A DNA stretch of 32,921 nt from an uncultured Pelagibacteraceae bacterium (GCA_902629585.1 CACORI010000010.1:1-32921), one strand, 5' to 3'. Shown: positions 16,678-26,081, numbered from the stretch's first letter. Numbers and translations: made by a program. Notes: generated by a model from the letters alone, not told the origin.

Positions 16678-17429
16678 GCATTAAACTTGATAATAAAGAA
16701 TTAGATAGGTATTCAAGACAAATAATACTCAAAAATATTGGGCTAATAGGTCAAAAAAAAATAAAACAATCAAAGGTGTTAATAATTGGAGTAGGGGGAT
16801 TAGGCTGTCCTGTAGCAGAATACCTAACCCGAGCAGGTGTTGGAAAAATCGGTATTTTAGATAATGATTTGGTAAACGTTTCAAATATTCATCGTCAAAG
16901 TCTTTTTAATACAACAGATATTAAAAAATTTAAAGTAATAGCTGCAAAGAAAAAATTAAAAAAAATAAATCCAAAAACATCAATCCAAACGTATAATTTA
17001 AGATTAAATAAAAAAAATTTTAAAAAAATTATTACAAAGTTTGACTACATAATAGATGGAAGTGATAATTTTGAAACCAAATTTTTAATCAACGATTTTT
17101 GTGTTAAATATAGGAAAAAACTTATAGCTGGAGCAATAAGTAAATTTGATGGTCATGTTTTTACTTTTAACTTTCAGAATAAAAAAGATCCTTGTTTAAG
17201 GTGTTTTTTTCAAGAAGAAAAAATATCAGATGATATTCTCAATTGTGAATTTGAAGGAATATTAGGTACAGTAGCTGGAATAATTGGAACTATTCAAGCA
17301 AATGAAGTAATTAAGCAAATATTAAATTTAGGAAGAAATTTAAATGGCTTTATCTTAATTATAGACCTTTTGAATTTAAATTTTAGAAAAGTTAAATTAA
17401 ATAAAAGAAGAAAATGTTTATGCAGCTAG
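16674..17429 (+). CDS. MoeB/ThiF-family sulfur-carrier adenylyltransferase
   Basis: This E1-like enzyme adenylates the C-terminal glycine of a small sulfur carrier (MoaD or ThiS type). It has 251 residues: the N-terminal helix DRYSRQIILKNIG, nucleotide loop GVGGLG (39-44), DNDLVNVSNIHRQ (63-75), DGSDNF (128-133), the conserved Cys region NCEFEGILG with C191, and a zinc site from C174-x2-C177 plus C248/C250. The C-terminal zinc pair is spaced CxC instead of CxxC. No moa, moe or thi gene is adjacent, so MoeB versus ThiF cannot be settled here. It is coupled to dut (ATGA) and overlaps the SH3 gene by 16 nt. Confidence 0.88.
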   Translation: MSIKLDNKELDRYSRQIILKNIGLIGQKKIKQSKVLIIGVGGLGCPVAEYLTRAGVGKIGILDNDLVNVSNIHRQSLFNTTDIKKFKVIAAKKKLKKINPKTSIQTYNLRLNKKNFKKIITKFDYIIDGSDNFETKFLINDFCVKYRKKLIAGAISKFDGHVFTFNFQNKKDPCLRCFFQEEKISDDILNCEFEGILGTVAGIIGTIQANEVIKQILNLGRNLNGFILIIDLLNLNFRKVKLNKRRKCLCS

Positions 17430-17872
17430 ATTCAAGAAAAATTTTAATTATTTTTTTTTCATTTATTTTTTGTAATTTTGTAACTGCTGAAGAAATTTTT
17501 TTATCCTTAAAGAAAAATAGAGTTAATGTTAGATATGGCCCGAGTTTTGAATCACCTATTAAATTTGTATATAAAAAAATAAATCTACCTTTAAAACAAA
17601 TAGATAAAAAAGAAAATTGGAGAAGAGTTATAGATTTAAAAAATAATAGTGGATGGATTCATTGGTCGCAGTTAAAACCGATCAATTCTGTAATTAATAT
17701 AGAAAATAAAATATTATTTAATAAGCCAACAATTTTTTCAAAACCTATTGCAAAAATAGATCAAGGTAGATTATTAATAATTGAAAGATGTATAAACAAT
17801 TGGTGTAAAATTAAATCTAATGAATACAAAGGTTGGATTAAAAAAGATAATATCTGGGGATTAATTAACTAA
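17414..17872 (+). CDS. Exported bacterial SH3-domain protein
   Basis: This is a 152-residue secreted or periplasmic protein. A signal peptide (about residues 8-25, ending FVTA) precedes two bacterial SH3-like repeats: the first contains NRVNVRYGPSFESP and GWIHWSQL, the second GWIKKDNIWG. This is the SH3_4/DUF1058-type pattern, often linked to peptidoglycan or envelope binding; the ligand is unknown. The start overlaps the MoeB/ThiF gene by 16 nt; the second ATG (17420) is an equal alternative. It closes the plus-strand cluster, 9 nt from the convergent hydroxylase gene. Confidence 0.8.
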   Translation: MFMQLDSRKILIIFFSFIFCNFVTAEEIFLSLKKNRVNVRYGPSFESPIKFVYKKINLPLKQIDKKENWRRVIDLKNNSGWIHWSQLKPINSVINIENKILFNKPTIFSKPIAKIDQGRLLIIERCINNWCKIKSNEYKGWIKKDNIWGLIN

Positions 17873-17881
17873 AAATATATT

Positions 17882-18490
17882 TCAATTTTTAAAAGGACTT
17901 TCTAAAACACAGGCTACTAAGTGAACTCTAGATTGTTCACCTCCATTGAAAAAATTATGATATTTTGTGTTGTTTGTAATCCATACTTTTCCATCTGCAG
18001 GTAAATGTTTAGCTACATTTTCAATTACCATTGAACAGCCTTTATTTGTAATAATAGGAACATGAAGTCTGCATTCTGGATCTTTGTGCCAGCTCAGAGT
18101 TGATCTGGGTTCTTTAAGAAGTAATCTTACTCTTCCAAGTTTAAATTTTTCACTTAATATTTCATAAACCTCTTTAAAATACGTATTTTCAAATTCAGGA
18201 ACTAATTGAGTATACTTTGACTCTTCAATGTCAATATCTCTAGATACCTCTTTTCCTGTGTCGTCAGCTATAGTCCAATATTTGCCTCTTATAAAATTTC
18301 CCTTGATTGAATTTTCATCATTAGGGATTTGATTTATTGGAATTGCTCCAAAATGAGTAACTCCTGGAGAATTAAATTTTTTATTTTCTAAAATTTTATT
18401 TAAGTCTTTTCTTAATTTTGAGATGTCAAAACATAACTCAGGCACTTCATAAAAATCCTCAAAACTTACTTTTGCTAATTGATTGGTCAT
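17882..18490 (-). CDS. Aspartyl/asparaginyl beta-hydroxylase-like protein
   Basis: This is a 202-residue member of the Asp/Asn hydroxylase cupin family, putative Fe(II)/2-oxoglutarate oxygenases. The core has H135-K-D137 in LSWHKDPECRLHVPI and a second His-rich segment, KYHNFFNGGEQSRVHLVAC, with candidate ligand H178 and R188/H190 for 2-oxoglutarate. The substrate is unknown; family members hydroxylate proteins, lipids or small molecules. It lies 10 nt downstream of katG on the same strand and is probably cotranscribed with it, a possible iron or oxidative-stress link given the neighbouring irr gene. Confidence 0.78.
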   Translation of the reverse strand: MTNQLAKVSFEDFYEVPELCFDISKLRKDLNKILENKKFNSPGVTHFGAIPINQIPNDENSIKGNFIRGKYWTIADDTGKEVSRDIDIEESKYTQLVPEFENTYFKEVYEILSEKFKLGRVRLLLKEPRSTLSWHKDPECRLHVPIITNKGCSMVIENVAKHLPADGKVWITNNTKYHNFFNGGEQSRVHLVACVLESPFKN

Positions 18491-18500
18491 ATTATATTGA

Positions 18501-20738
18501 TTAATTCAACTTTAAATCAAACCTATCTGCGTTCATTACTTTGACCCAGGCTAATATAAAATCTTTAATAAATTTTTTCTGGGAGTCTTCACATGCATAA
18601 ACTTCAGCCAAAGCTCTTAGCTGTGAATTCGAACCTAAAATAAGATCTACTCTAGTACCTTTCCATTTAATTTTTTTTGTTTTTCTATCAGTACCTAAGA
18701 ATGTTTGCTCAGATTTATCAGTTTCCTTCCAAGATACGCCCATATCCAAAAGATTTACAAAGTAATCATTGGAGAGAGTGCCTGGTTTTTTAGTAAAAAC
18801 ACCAAGTTTTGAGTTATCATAATTTGTGTCTAAAACCCGCATTCCTCCAATAAGCACTGTCATTTCTGGTGCTGTAAGACCCATCAACTGAGCTTTATCA
18901 ATTAATTTTTCCTCTGCCGAAATATTATTTGAAACACTATTTAAATAATTTCTAAATCCATCAGCTTGAGGTTCCAATAATTCGAAGGAATGTATATCTG
19001 TTTGATCTTGTCTTGCATCTCCTCTGCCGGCAGAAAATGGTACACTTACTTTATGACCTGCTTTTTTTGCAGCTATTTCTATGCCAACATTTCCCGCAAG
19101 AACAATCAAGTCAGCCATTGTTACGCTTTTATTTTTAGTATCAAATTTGTTTTTTATTTTTCTTAAAGACTCAAGCACCCTTTGGATTTTTTTTGGATTA
19201 TTTACTTTCCAATTTTTTTGGGGTTCCAACATAATTCTTGCACCATTTGCACCACCTCTTTTATCTGAGCCTCTGAAGGTCGAAGCTGATGCCCAAGCTG
19301 TAAAAACAAGATCAGAAACAGAAATTTTTGATTTAAGAACTTTTAATTTTAAGTCCTTAATATCTTTTGATTTAAGTTTATATTTTGGTTTATCTATTGG
19401 ATCTTGCCAAATTAATTCCTCTTTTGGAACTTCACTTCCTAAATAACATGCTTTTGGCCCCATATCTCTATGAGTTAACTTAAACCATGCTCTTGCAAAA
19501 GCATCATGAAACTCTATGGGGTTTTCATGAAAATGTTTGGTTATTGGTCCATAACTTGGGTCAACTTTCAAGGAAATATCCGTTGTTTGCATCATTGGTG
19601 GATGTAAAACATTTTTTTCATGAGCATCTGGAACCATTTTTATTTCTTGGCCATTTTTTTTAGGTGTCCACTGATGTGCTCCTGCAGGACTTTTTGTTAA
19701 TTCCCATTCATGTCCATATAAACAATCTAAATATCCCATATCCCATTTAATTGGGTTTTGCGTCCACGCTCCCTCTATACCGCTGCTTATTGTATCAACT
19801 CCTTTTCCAGATTTATAATTACTATTCCACCCAGTTGCTTGATCTTGAATTTTTGATGACTCAGGATCTGGACCTTTATGTGCCTCTGGAGCAGCTCCAT
19901 GTGATTTTCCAAACGTATGTCCACCTGCAACCAAAGCTGCTGTCTCGTAATCATTCATAGCCATTCTTCCAAATGTCTCTCTAATATCATGAGCCGCAAG
20001 CAATGGATCAGGATTTGCATCTGGACCTTGTGGATTAACATAAATTAATCCCATGTGTGAAGCTCCTAAAGGTTGTTCAAGATCTCTTTTTCCACTGTAT
20101 CTATTAACACCTAACATTTCTTTTTCAGATCCCCAATAAATATCATCCTCTGGTTCCCAAATATCTTTTCTTCCAGCACCAAATCCAAAAGTTTTAAATC
20201 CCATTGACTCTAAAGCTACATTGCCTACTAAAATAAATAAATCAGCCCACGAGATTTTTTTTCCATACTTTTTTTTTATTGGCCATAAAAGCAATCTAGC
20301 TTTATCCAAATTGACATTATCTGGCCAAGCATTCAATGGTGCAAACCGTTGGTTACCTGTTCCTGCTCCACCTCTACCGTCACCTGTTCTATAAGTTCCT
20401 GCAGCATGCCATGCCAATCTAATAAATAATGGGCCATAATGACCATAATCTGCAGGCCACCACTCTTGAGAATTTGTCATTAATTTTTCAAGATCTTTTT
20501 TTAATGCTTTGTAATTAAGTTTTTTGAATTCTTTTTTATAATTAAATTTATCATCCATTGGATTCGATAATTCAGAGTGTTGGCTTAAAATTTTCAAATT
20601 CAAACTATTTGGCCAAAAATCTCTGTTAGTTTGACCCCTACCCGCTGAAAACTTTGCAGGTGTGCCTGACCCAGTAAATGGACATTTTCCTAGTTGCTCT
20701 AATTTAAAAGATTTTTTTTTATAACTTTCAGTACTCAT
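18501..20738 (-). CDS. katG: Catalase-peroxidase
   Basis: This haem enzyme removes hydrogen peroxide by catalase and peroxidase reactions. It is full length at 745 residues, with both the catalytic and the degenerate C-terminal domain. Distal R107-W110-H111 lies in [14 protein letters not shown]233 in [12 protein letters not shown] and M259 complete the Trp-Tyr-Met cross-link needed for catalase activity; the proximal haem ligand is H274 in [10 protein letters not shown]. There is no signal peptide. It has a strong Shine-Dalgarno sequence, its own candidate promoter with an Irr-like dyad over it, and lies 77 bp downstream of irr, suggesting iron/haem-responsive control. Confidence 0.98.
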   Translation of the reverse strand: MSTESYKKKSFKLEQLGKCPFTGSGTPAKFSAGRGQTNRDFWPNSLNLKILSQHSELSNPMDDKFNYKKEFKKLNYKALKKDLEKLMTNSQEWWPADYGHYGPLFIRLAWHAAGTYRTGDGRGGAGTGNQRFAPLNAWPDNVNLDKARLLLWPIKKKYGKKISWADLFILVGNVALESMGFKTFGFGAGRKDIWEPEDDIYWGSEKEMLGVNRYSGKRDLEQPLGASHMGLIYVNPQGPDANPDPLLAAHDIRETFGRMAMNDYETAALVAGGHTFGKSHGAAPEAHKGPDPESSKIQDQATGWNSNYKSGKGVDTISSGIEGAWTQNPIKWDMGYLDCLYGHEWELTKSPAGAHQWTPKKNGQEIKMVPDAHEKNVLHPPMMQTTDISLKVDPSYGPITKHFHENPIEFHDAFARAWFKLTHRDMGPKACYLGSEVPKEELIWQDPIDKPKYKLKSKDIKDLKLKVLKSKISVSDLVFTAWASASTFRGSDKRGGANGARIMLEPQKNWKVNNPKKIQRVLESLRKIKNKFDTKNKSVTMADLIVLAGNVGIEIAAKKAGHKVSVPFSAGRGDARQDQTDIHSFELLEPQADGFRNYLNSVSNNISAEEKLIDKAQLMGLTAPEMTVLIGGMRVLDTNYDNSKLGVFTKKPGTLSNDYFVNLLDMGVSWKETDKSEQTFLGTDRKTKKIKWKGTRVDLILGSNSQLRALAEVYACEDSQKKFIKDFILAWVKVMNADRFDLKLN

Positions 20739-20742
20739 AATA

Positions 20743-20750
20743 TCTCCTTA
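20743..20750 (-). promoter_or_regulatory. Strong Shine-Dalgarno sequence of katG
   Basis: TAAGGAGA lies a few nucleotides before the katG ATG. Such strong complementarity to 16S rRNA is unusual in this window, where most starts show little or none, and suggests high-level katG translation. Confidence 0.75.
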
Positions 20751-20758
20751 ACATTTCT

Positions 20759-20787
20759 ACTTTATAATGATTCTAAAAAGGTGTCAA
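20759..20787 (-). promoter_or_regulatory. Candidate katG promoter
   Basis: The minus strand has a perfect TTGACA (20782-20787). The -10 is either TAAAGT (20759-20764, 17-bp spacer) or the better-scoring TATAAA (20761-20766, 15-bp spacer). The Irr-like dyad at 20761-20777 covers the spacer and -10, an arrangement suited to repression. Confidence 0.5.
20761..20777. promoter_or_regulatory. Irr/ICE-like operator at katG promoter
   Basis: TTTATAATGATTCTAAA is a 7-3-7 dyad with one mismatch (left arm TTTATAA against the ideal TTTAGAA). It shares TTATAATnnTTCTAAA with a site upstream of irr/fabA (21233-21249). Both resemble the rhizobial iron-control element, recalled as TTTAGAA-spacer-TTCTAAA, bound by Irr. 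The regulator assignment is inferred. Confidence 0.55.
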
Positions 20788-20815
20788 TTGTATATAATGA
20801 AAATAAAAATTTTAA

Positions 20816-21214
20816 TTAGTCTTCGAGTTTTACTAGAACCTCGACTGATTTTATTTTTTTACCATTTATTTTTTTTTTTATATTAATGGGACCAACATCA
20901 GAGTTTTCTAGGTCTATTAATTTATCATTATTTAAATCATAAAAATGATGATGATCAGAGACATTTGTGTCAAAATAAGTTTGACTCGAATTTATAGGGA
21001 TTTGTTTTAAATATCCCTTCTTTTCAAAAGCGTGAACAGTATTATAAATCGTTGCTAAAGAAATATTGCTATCAATTTTAATTTTAATTTTTTTCGCTAA
21101 ATCGTTGACTGTAAAATGAAAAGTTTTTTCACTATCGAACAAAACCTGGCAAATCTTAAGTCTTTGTTTAGTTGGTCTTAATCCAGAATTTCTTAATTTT
21201 TCGATATATTTCAC
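20816..21214 (-). CDS. irr: Fur-family regulator, Irr-like
   Basis: This is a 132-residue Fur-superfamily transcription factor. The winged-helix region has LRPTKQRLKICQVLF and the recognition helix ISLATIYNTVHAFEKKGYL (51-69). The dimerisation domain begins TYFDTNVSDHHHFYD, whose HHH motif (88-90) and YFDTNTSDHHHF-like context are typical of Irr, the haem-responsive iron regulator of Alphaproteobacteria. It lacks the CxxC zinc sites of Fur and the Cys-Pro haem motif of Bradyrhizobium Irr. It starts with GTG (21212-21214); no in-frame ATG lies upstream. Its position divergent from fabA-fabB-fabI is the usual irr location in rhizobia. A dyad in the shared intergenic region suggests autoregulation. 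Confidence 0.85.
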   Translation of the reverse strand: MKYIEKLRNSGLRPTKQRLKICQVLFDSEKTFHFTVNDLAKKIKIKIDSNISLATIYNTVHAFEKKGYLKQIPINSSQTYFDTNVSDHHHFYDLNNDKLIDLENSDVGPINIKKKINGKKIKSVEVLVKLED

Positions 21215-21232
21215 AACAGTTACATCTTATAA

Positions 21233-21249
21233 GTTATAATTGTTCTAAA
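21233..21249. promoter_or_regulatory. Irr/ICE-like operator between irr and fabA
   Basis: GTTATAATTGTTCTAAA shares 14 defined positions, TTATAAT and TTCTAAA with the same 2-bp gap, with the katG site. It lies 19 nt upstream of the irr start, within its probable promoter, and covers the -35 of the candidate fabA promoter, so one site could control both directions. Confidence 0.55.
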
Positions 21250-21268
21250 CAACTGTAAAAAGTATATT
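21240..21268 (+). promoter_or_regulatory. Candidate fabA-fabB-fabI promoter
   Basis: TTGTTC (21240-21245), a 17-bp spacer, and TATATT (21263-21268) form a good sigma-70-type promoter about 40 nt upstream of fabA. AAGGA (21292-21296) is a likely ribosome-binding site. The -35 lies inside the Irr-like dyad. Confidence 0.5.
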
Positions 21269-21307
21269 ATAAACTTACAAAATCAAGTATTAAGGATATT
21301 CAATTTT

Positions 21308-21808
21308 ATGAAAAAAAACTCATATACTTATGATGAGCTAATTAATTGTGGTAATGGCAAACTTTTTGGGCCTGGGAATGCAAAATTGCCTCTCCCTCCT
21401 ATGCTCATGTTTGACAGAATAACGGAAATTAATGATAATGAAGGAGCATTTAAAAAAGGATCTTTAAAAGCTGAGCTGGATATAAAAAAAGACTTGTGGT
21501 TTTTTGATTGCCATTTTAAGGAAGATCCAGTAATGCCAGGTTGTCTTGGGCTTGATGCAATGTGGCAATTAGTTGGTTTTTACTTAGGTTGGATTGGAAA
21601 TCCAGGAAAGGGAAGAGCCTTAGGAGTTGGGACAGTAAAATTTACAGGAGAAGTTTTGAAAAATGTAAAAAAAGTAAAGTATGAGATTGATATGAAAAAA
21701 ATCATGTCACCTGGAGGAACTACTGTTGGTCTGGCAAATGGAGTAGTTTTAGCAGACGAAAAAAAAATTTATTCTGCTGACAGCTTAAAAGTGGGATTAT
21801 TTAAATAA
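21308..21808 (+). CDS. fabA: 3-hydroxydecanoyl-ACP dehydratase/isomerase FabA
   Basis: This introduces the cis double bond in type II fatty-acid synthesis, dehydrating 3-hydroxydecanoyl-ACP and isomerising trans-2 to cis-3-decenoyl-ACP. The 166 residues match E. coli FabA closely in layout: catalytic H69 in [15 protein letters not shown] and D83 in LGLDAMWQL, followed by [11 protein letters not shown]. It leads fabA-fabB-fabI; its TAA shares one base with the fabB ATG (TAATG). The FabA/FabB pair indicates oxygen-independent unsaturated fatty-acid synthesis. Confidence 0.98.
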   Translation: MKKNSYTYDELINCGNGKLFGPGNAKLPLPPMLMFDRITEINDNEGAFKKGSLKAELDIKKDLWFFDCHFKEDPVMPGCLGLDAMWQLVGFYLGWIGNPGKGRALGVGTVKFTGEVLKNVKKVKYEIDMKKIMSPGGTTVGLANGVVLADEKKIYSADSLKVGLFK

Positions 21809-23019
21809 TGAGAAGAGTTGTTGTTACTGGAATAGGAATTGTTTCTTGCTTAGGTAATAATCAAGATGAAGTTTATAAATCTTTACTAAATTCAAAATCT
21901 GGAATTTCATTTGCTGAGGAATATAAAGAACACAATCTCAAAAGTCACGTTCACGGGAAACCAAGCATTAAATTAGAGGATCATATTGATAGAAAAACAA
22001 TCAGATTTATGGGTTCTGGATCTGCTTATAATTATATTGCTATGAAAGAAGCCATTCAGGATTCAGGTTTAGAAGATAGCGATGTGAGTAATTTTAAAAC
22101 TGGAATTGTGATGGGTTCAGGTGGTCCGTCAATTGAAAATGTAATTTTAGCAGCAGATAAAACAAGAGCCAAAACTCCAAAATTAATGGGACCATTTGTT
22201 GTCCCAAGAACTATGGCAAGTACAGCTTCAGCAACTCTTGCTGTTCCCTTTAAAATTAAAGGGACCAATTATACAATGAGTTCAGCTTGTGCAACCAGTG
22301 GTCACTGTATAGGTAATTCAATGGAGTTAATTCAAATGGGAAAACAAGATATTGTTTTTGCTGGTGGAAGTGAAGAAATACACTGGGCCATGACTGCAAT
22401 GTTTGATGCAATGACTGCCTTATCTTCAAAGTATAATGATAAACCTCAAACAGCATCTAGAGCTTATGATAAAACAAGAGATGGTTTTGTAATTGCTGGG
22501 GGTGGTGGAGTTTTAGTATTGGAAGAATATGAACATGCTAAAGCAAGAGGTGCCAAAATATACGCGGAATTGACTGGTTATGGAGCAACATCAGATGGAT
22601 ATGATATGGTTGCTCCATCAGGTGAAGGAGCTGTGAGATGCATGAAAATGGCTATGGAAAAAACCAAAAATAAAATTGATTACATAAATACACATGGAAC
22701 TTCTACTCCTGTGGGAGACATTACAGAGTTAAAAGCTGTAAAAGAAACTTTTGGAGACAACATTCCAAAAATTAGTTCAACAAAATCTTTATCCGGACAT
22801 CCTTTAGGAGCCGCATCAGTTCATGAAGCTATTTATTGTTTAATAATGATGAAAAATAATTTTATTGCAGGATCTGCTAATATTAGTGAAATGGATGAAG
22901 AAGCCAAAAAATTTCCAATAATTGATAAAACTGAAAAAGATGTAAATTTAAATACCGTAATGTCTAATAGTTTTGGATTCGGTGGAACAAATGCTGCTTT
23001 AATTTTTGAAAAGATTTAA
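21808..23019 (+). CDS. fabB: 3-oxoacyl-ACP synthase I (FabB)
   Basis: This condensing enzyme elongates acyl-ACP, including the cis-3 products of FabA. It has 403 residues and a thiolase fold. Catalytic Cys161 lies in [14 protein letters not shown], with the two histidines in [11 protein letters not shown] (near 296) and [14 protein letters not shown] (near 331), and the [12 protein letters not shown]-terminal glycine loop. Pairing with fabA supports FabB rather than FabF. It lies between fabA (1-nt overlap) and fabI (2-nt gap). Confidence 0.97.
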   Translation: MRRVVVTGIGIVSCLGNNQDEVYKSLLNSKSGISFAEEYKEHNLKSHVHGKPSIKLEDHIDRKTIRFMGSGSAYNYIAMKEAIQDSGLEDSDVSNFKTGIVMGSGGPSIENVILAADKTRAKTPKLMGPFVVPRTMASTASATLAVPFKIKGTNYTMSSACATSGHCIGNSMELIQMGKQDIVFAGGSEEIHWAMTAMFDAMTALSSKYNDKPQTASRAYDKTRDGFVIAGGGGVLVLEEYEHAKARGAKIYAELTGYGATSDGYDMVAPSGEGAVRCMKMAMEKTKNKIDYINTHGTSTPVGDITELKAVKETFGDNIPKISSTKSLSGHPLGAASVHEAIYCLIMMKNNFIAGSANISEMDEEAKKFPIIDKTEKDVNLNTVMSNSFGFGGTNAALIFEKI

Positions 23020-23021
23020 TT

Positions 23022-23807
23022 ATGAATTTAATGAAAAATAAAAAAGGACTGATCATGGGAGTTGCAAATGAAAGATCTATTGCTTGGGGTATTTCACAAA
23101 AACTTTCTGAGGCTGGTGCTGAACTAGCATTCACTTATTTAGGAGATGCATTAAAAAAAAGGGTAATCCCACTAGCTGAAAAATTAAATTCAAAAATAAC
23201 ATTTAGCTGTGACGTTGAAAAAAAAGAGGAAATTGTGAAATTATTTGAAGATGTAAAATCTCAATGGGGAGAAATTGATTTTGTTGTTCACGCTGTAGCA
23301 TTTTCTGATAAATCAGAATTATCAGGTCAATATTTGAATACTACTAGAGAAAACTTTTTACGAAGCATGCTAATATCTTGCTTTTCATTCACTGAAGTCG
23401 CAAAAGAATCCTCAAAAATAATGAAAAAAGGCGGTAGCATGCTGACTTTAACTTACGAGTCAACCAAAGCTATTCCAAATTACAATGTGATGGGAGTATG
23501 TAAATCTGCTCTCGAAGCAAGTGTAAAATATCTTGCAAGAGATTTGGGCAATAAAGACATTAGGGTGAATGCTATAAGTGCAGGACCTATAAAAACCTTA
23601 GCGGCTTCAGCAATTGGTGATGCAAAATTTTTATATAAATGGAATGAAGATCATTCTTTTTTAAAGAGAAACGTAGATATCCACGATGTTGGAAATTCAG
23701 CACTATACCTACTCAGTGAACTTTCAAATGGTGTTACCGGTGAAATTCACTACGTAGACGCAGGTTATAACAAAGTTGGAATGCCAGATCCTAAAAATAT
23801 TACCTAA
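23022..23807 (+). CDS. fabI: Enoyl-ACP reductase FabI
   Basis: This NADH-dependent short-chain reductase carries out the final reduction of each fatty-acid elongation cycle. The 261 residues contain the FabI cofactor motif GLIMGVANERSIAWGIS (9-25), CDVEKKEE, and the catalytic Y145 and Y154-x6-K161 in PNYNVMGVCKSALEAS, then RVNAISAGPIKTLAAS. The Y-x6-K spacing separates it from ordinary short-chain dehydrogenases. The ATG at 23022 is used here; ATG at 23031 (M4) would give a near-identical enzyme. Confidence 0.97.
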   Translation: MNLMKNKKGLIMGVANERSIAWGISQKLSEAGAELAFTYLGDALKKRVIPLAEKLNSKITFSCDVEKKEEIVKLFEDVKSQWGEIDFVVHAVAFSDKSELSGQYLNTTRENFLRSMLISCFSFTEVAKESSKIMKKGGSMLTLTYESTKAIPNYNVMGVCKSALEASVKYLARDLGNKDIRVNAISAGPIKTLAASAIGDAKFLYKWNEDHSFLKRNVDIHDVGNSALYLLSELSNGVTGEIHYVDAGYNKVGMPDPKNIT

Positions 23808-23811
23808 TATA

Positions 23812-23922
23812 ATGTCTAAAAGATATAGTGGGAAATCATTCAAAGATGCAAGCGTAATGAAAAAACCAAAATTATCTTTAAAAGAAAAAAGGAAACTTAA
23901 AAAAGAAAAAAGAAAGAAATGA
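23812..23922 (+). CDS. 36-residue lysine-rich basic micropeptide
   Basis: This small ORF begins 4 nt after the fabI stop and encodes 36 residues, 17 of them Lys or Arg, with a central DASVMKKPKLSLKEKRK and an all-basic helix-prone tail. I do not recognise the family. The features supporting it as a gene are its tight placement after fabI, an ATG-to-TGA frame filling most of the fabI-pnp gap, and a non-repetitive first half (SKRYSGKSFKDASV). No Shine-Dalgarno sequence is present. The basic tail suggests nucleic-acid or ribosome contact. It could also be chance coding in A-rich DNA. Confidence 0.5.
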   Translation: MSKRYSGKSFKDASVMKKPKLSLKEKRKLKKEKRKK

Positions 23923-23957
23923 TAATCAATTGCCTGTTACTAAATACGTTAAAAAAT

Positions 23958-26030
23958 TTATTCAGCAGCCTGCTTCATTGAAAGTTTTACTTTACCTCTA
24001 TCAAATCCAATAACCTTGACTTTTACTTCATCACCCTCTTTAACAACATCAGTCACTTTAGCTACTCTTTTATCTGCAAGCTCCGAAATATGAACAAGGC
24101 CATCTTGTTTTCCTAGAAAATTTACAAATGCGCCAAACTCCATTATCTTCATAACTTTACCTGAATAAATTTTGTTTAGTTCAGCTTTAGCAGTAATATC
24201 TTTGATCATTTGCATTGCAATATTTCTGGATTCTTCATCCGGAGCGGCAACTGTTACTACGCCCTCATCATTTACATCTACTTTTGCTCCTGATTTTTCA
24301 ACGATCTCTCTAATAGTTGCTCCACCTTTACCAATTACAGCAGCGATATCTTTTTTATCAACATTTACTTTTTCCATTTTTGGAGTATGTTTTCCCACAT
24401 CAGCTCTTGAAGCCGATAATGCTTTATTCATCTCACCCAAGATATGCACTCTTCCATCTTTTGCCTGATTTAAAGCTTGCTCCATAATTTCAAAGGTAAT
24501 TCCTGTAATTTTAATATCCATCTGAAGTGATGTAATTCCATTTTTTGTCCCAGCAACTTTGAAGTCCATGTCACCCAAATGATCTTCATCACCTAAAATA
24601 TCAGAGAGAACACTAAAATCATTACCCTCTTTAATTAATCCCATTGCAATTCCAGCAACTGGCTCTTTGATTGGGACTCCAGCATCCATTAAAGCTAGTG
24701 ATGTTCCACAAACTGTAGCCATAGAAGAAGAACCATTAGACTCTGTTATCTCTGATACTACTCTAAAAGTGTAAGGAAATAACTCTTTTGATGGTAATGA
24801 AGAATGAATAGCTCTCCATGCTAATTTACCGTGTCCAATTTCTCTTCTTCCTGTTCCAATTCTACCAGTTTCACCAACAGAAAAAGGAGGAAAATTATAA
24901 TGAAGCATAAATCTCTCTCTTTGTAGTCCGTCTAAACTTTCAATTCTTTGTTCATCATCAGAAGTTCCTAAAGTAGCAGTCACAATTGCTTGTGTTTCAC
25001 CCCTTGTGAACAATGCTGAACCATGTGTTCTTGGCAAAACTCCTACTTCACATGAAATTGGTCTTACGTCCGATAAGCCTCTGCCATCTATTCTATTTTT
25101 ATTTTTGAGTATATCTGTTCTTACGATAGATTTTTCGAGATTTTTTAATTGGCTATTGACGTCTAAATCACTAAAATTTTCATCTTCTTCATAAAGTTTC
25201 TTTGCTTTCTCTGTGATTTCAGAAATTTGATTTGATCTATCTTGTTTATCTTTAGTTGCAAATGCTTTTTTTAAGTCTTCGGTGAAAATTTCTTGTAGCT
25301 TCTTTTTAACTTCTGATAAATCCTTCTTTTCAACCACCCAGTCAGGTTTTCTACATTCGTTAGCAAGCTCCTCAATCATTTTGATTACTGGTACAAAACC
25401 CTCATGTCCAAACTTAACTGCATTAAGCATTTCTTCTTCTGTCAAGCCACTCGCCTCAGATTCAACCATAAGAACAGCATCTTTTGTACCCGCTACAACT
25501 AAATCTAATTTTGATTTTTCTAATTCAATTTTTGATGGGTTTAAAACATATTTTCCCTCAATAAAACCAACTCTTGAAGCGCCCACAGGACCCATGAATG
25601 GCATTCCTGATATTGCAAGAGCAGCTGATGAAGCTATGATTGATAAAATATCTGCTTCATTTTCTTTATCATATGAAATCACAGTCGGTAATAATTGAAC
25701 TTCATTTTTAAATTCATCAGGAAACAATGGTCTGATTGGCCTGTCAATTAAACGTGATATTAATGTTTCACTTTCAGTAGGTCTTGCTTCTCTTTTAAAA
25801 TATCCACCTGGAATTTTACCTGCTGCATAATATTTTTCTTGATAATTTACAGAAAGTGGAAAATAATCCATATCAGGATTTACCTTTTTTGCTCCAACTG
25901 CTGTTGCTAAAACAACTGTTTCTCCACATGTTGCAATTATTGCTCCATCTGCTTGTCTTGCAATTTTTCCTGTCTCTAAACTTACTTTCTTTCCTGCTAC
26001 TTCAATTTCCTTCTTGTATACTTTAAACAT
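23958..26030 (-). CDS. pnp: Polyribonucleotide nucleotidyltransferase (PNPase)
   Basis: This trimeric 3'-5' phosphorolytic exoribonuclease is a core RNA-decay enzyme. The 690 residues contain two RNase PH-like domains (first: [21 protein letters not shown]; second: [16 protein letters not shown], with the catalytic-site [20 protein letters not shown]), then a KH domain with [14 protein letters not shown] and an S1 domain with [17 protein letters not shown] and KLSMKQAAE at the end. It is the last gene after rpsO, the classical rpsO-pnp order. The 51-nt leader contains a purine-rich tandem repeat; pnp leaders in other bacteria are targets of autogenous control. Confidence 0.98.
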   Translation of the reverse strand: MFKVYKKEIEVAGKKVSLETGKIARQADGAIIATCGETVVLATAVGAKKVNPDMDYFPLSVNYQEKYYAAGKIPGGYFKREARPTESETLISRLIDRPIRPLFPDEFKNEVQLLPTVISYDKENEADILSIIASSAALAISGMPFMGPVGASRVGFIEGKYVLNPSKIELEKSKLDLVVAGTKDAVLMVESEASGLTEEEMLNAVKFGHEGFVPVIKMIEELANECRKPDWVVEKKDLSEVKKKLQEIFTEDLKKAFATKDKQDRSNQISEITEKAKKLYEEDENFSDLDVNSQLKNLEKSIVRTDILKNKNRIDGRGLSDVRPISCEVGVLPRTHGSALFTRGETQAIVTATLGTSDDEQRIESLDGLQRERFMLHYNFPPFSVGETGRIGTGRREIGHGKLAWRAIHSSLPSKELFPYTFRVVSEITESNGSSSMATVCGTSLALMDAGVPIKEPVAGIAMGLIKEGNDFSVLSDILGDEDHLGDMDFKVAGTKNGITSLQMDIKITGITFEIMEQALNQAKDGRVHILGEMNKALSASRADVGKHTPKMEKVNVDKKDIAAVIGKGGATIREIVEKSGAKVDVNDEGVVTVAAPDEESRNIAMQMIKDITAKAELNKIYSGKVMKIMEFGAFVNFLGKQDGLVHISELADKRVAKVTDVVKEGDEVKVKVIGFDRGKVKLSMKQAAE

Positions 26031-26043
26031 TTCATTTCCATTT

Positions 26044-26061
26044 CGTTTCGTTCGTTTCGTT
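26044..26061 (-). repeat. Tandem AACGAAACG repeat in pnp leader
   Basis: On the minus strand two perfect head-to-tail copies of the 9-mer AACGAAACG lie between rpsO and pnp, ending 13 nt before the pnp ATG. They are flanked by degenerate TGGAA/TGGAAATGAA units, so the whole rpsO-pnp spacer is purine-rich and nearly free of U and C. Confidence 0.7.
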
Positions 26062-26081
26062 CCATTCCATCTATTTTGATT

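Noticed and set aside
24172-25698. Antisense ORFs of 62-138 residues within pnp
   Set aside because: Ser/Phe/Ile-rich shadows of a conserved gene, with no start signals or family features. The same applies to plus-strand ORFs in katG, infB and nusA.
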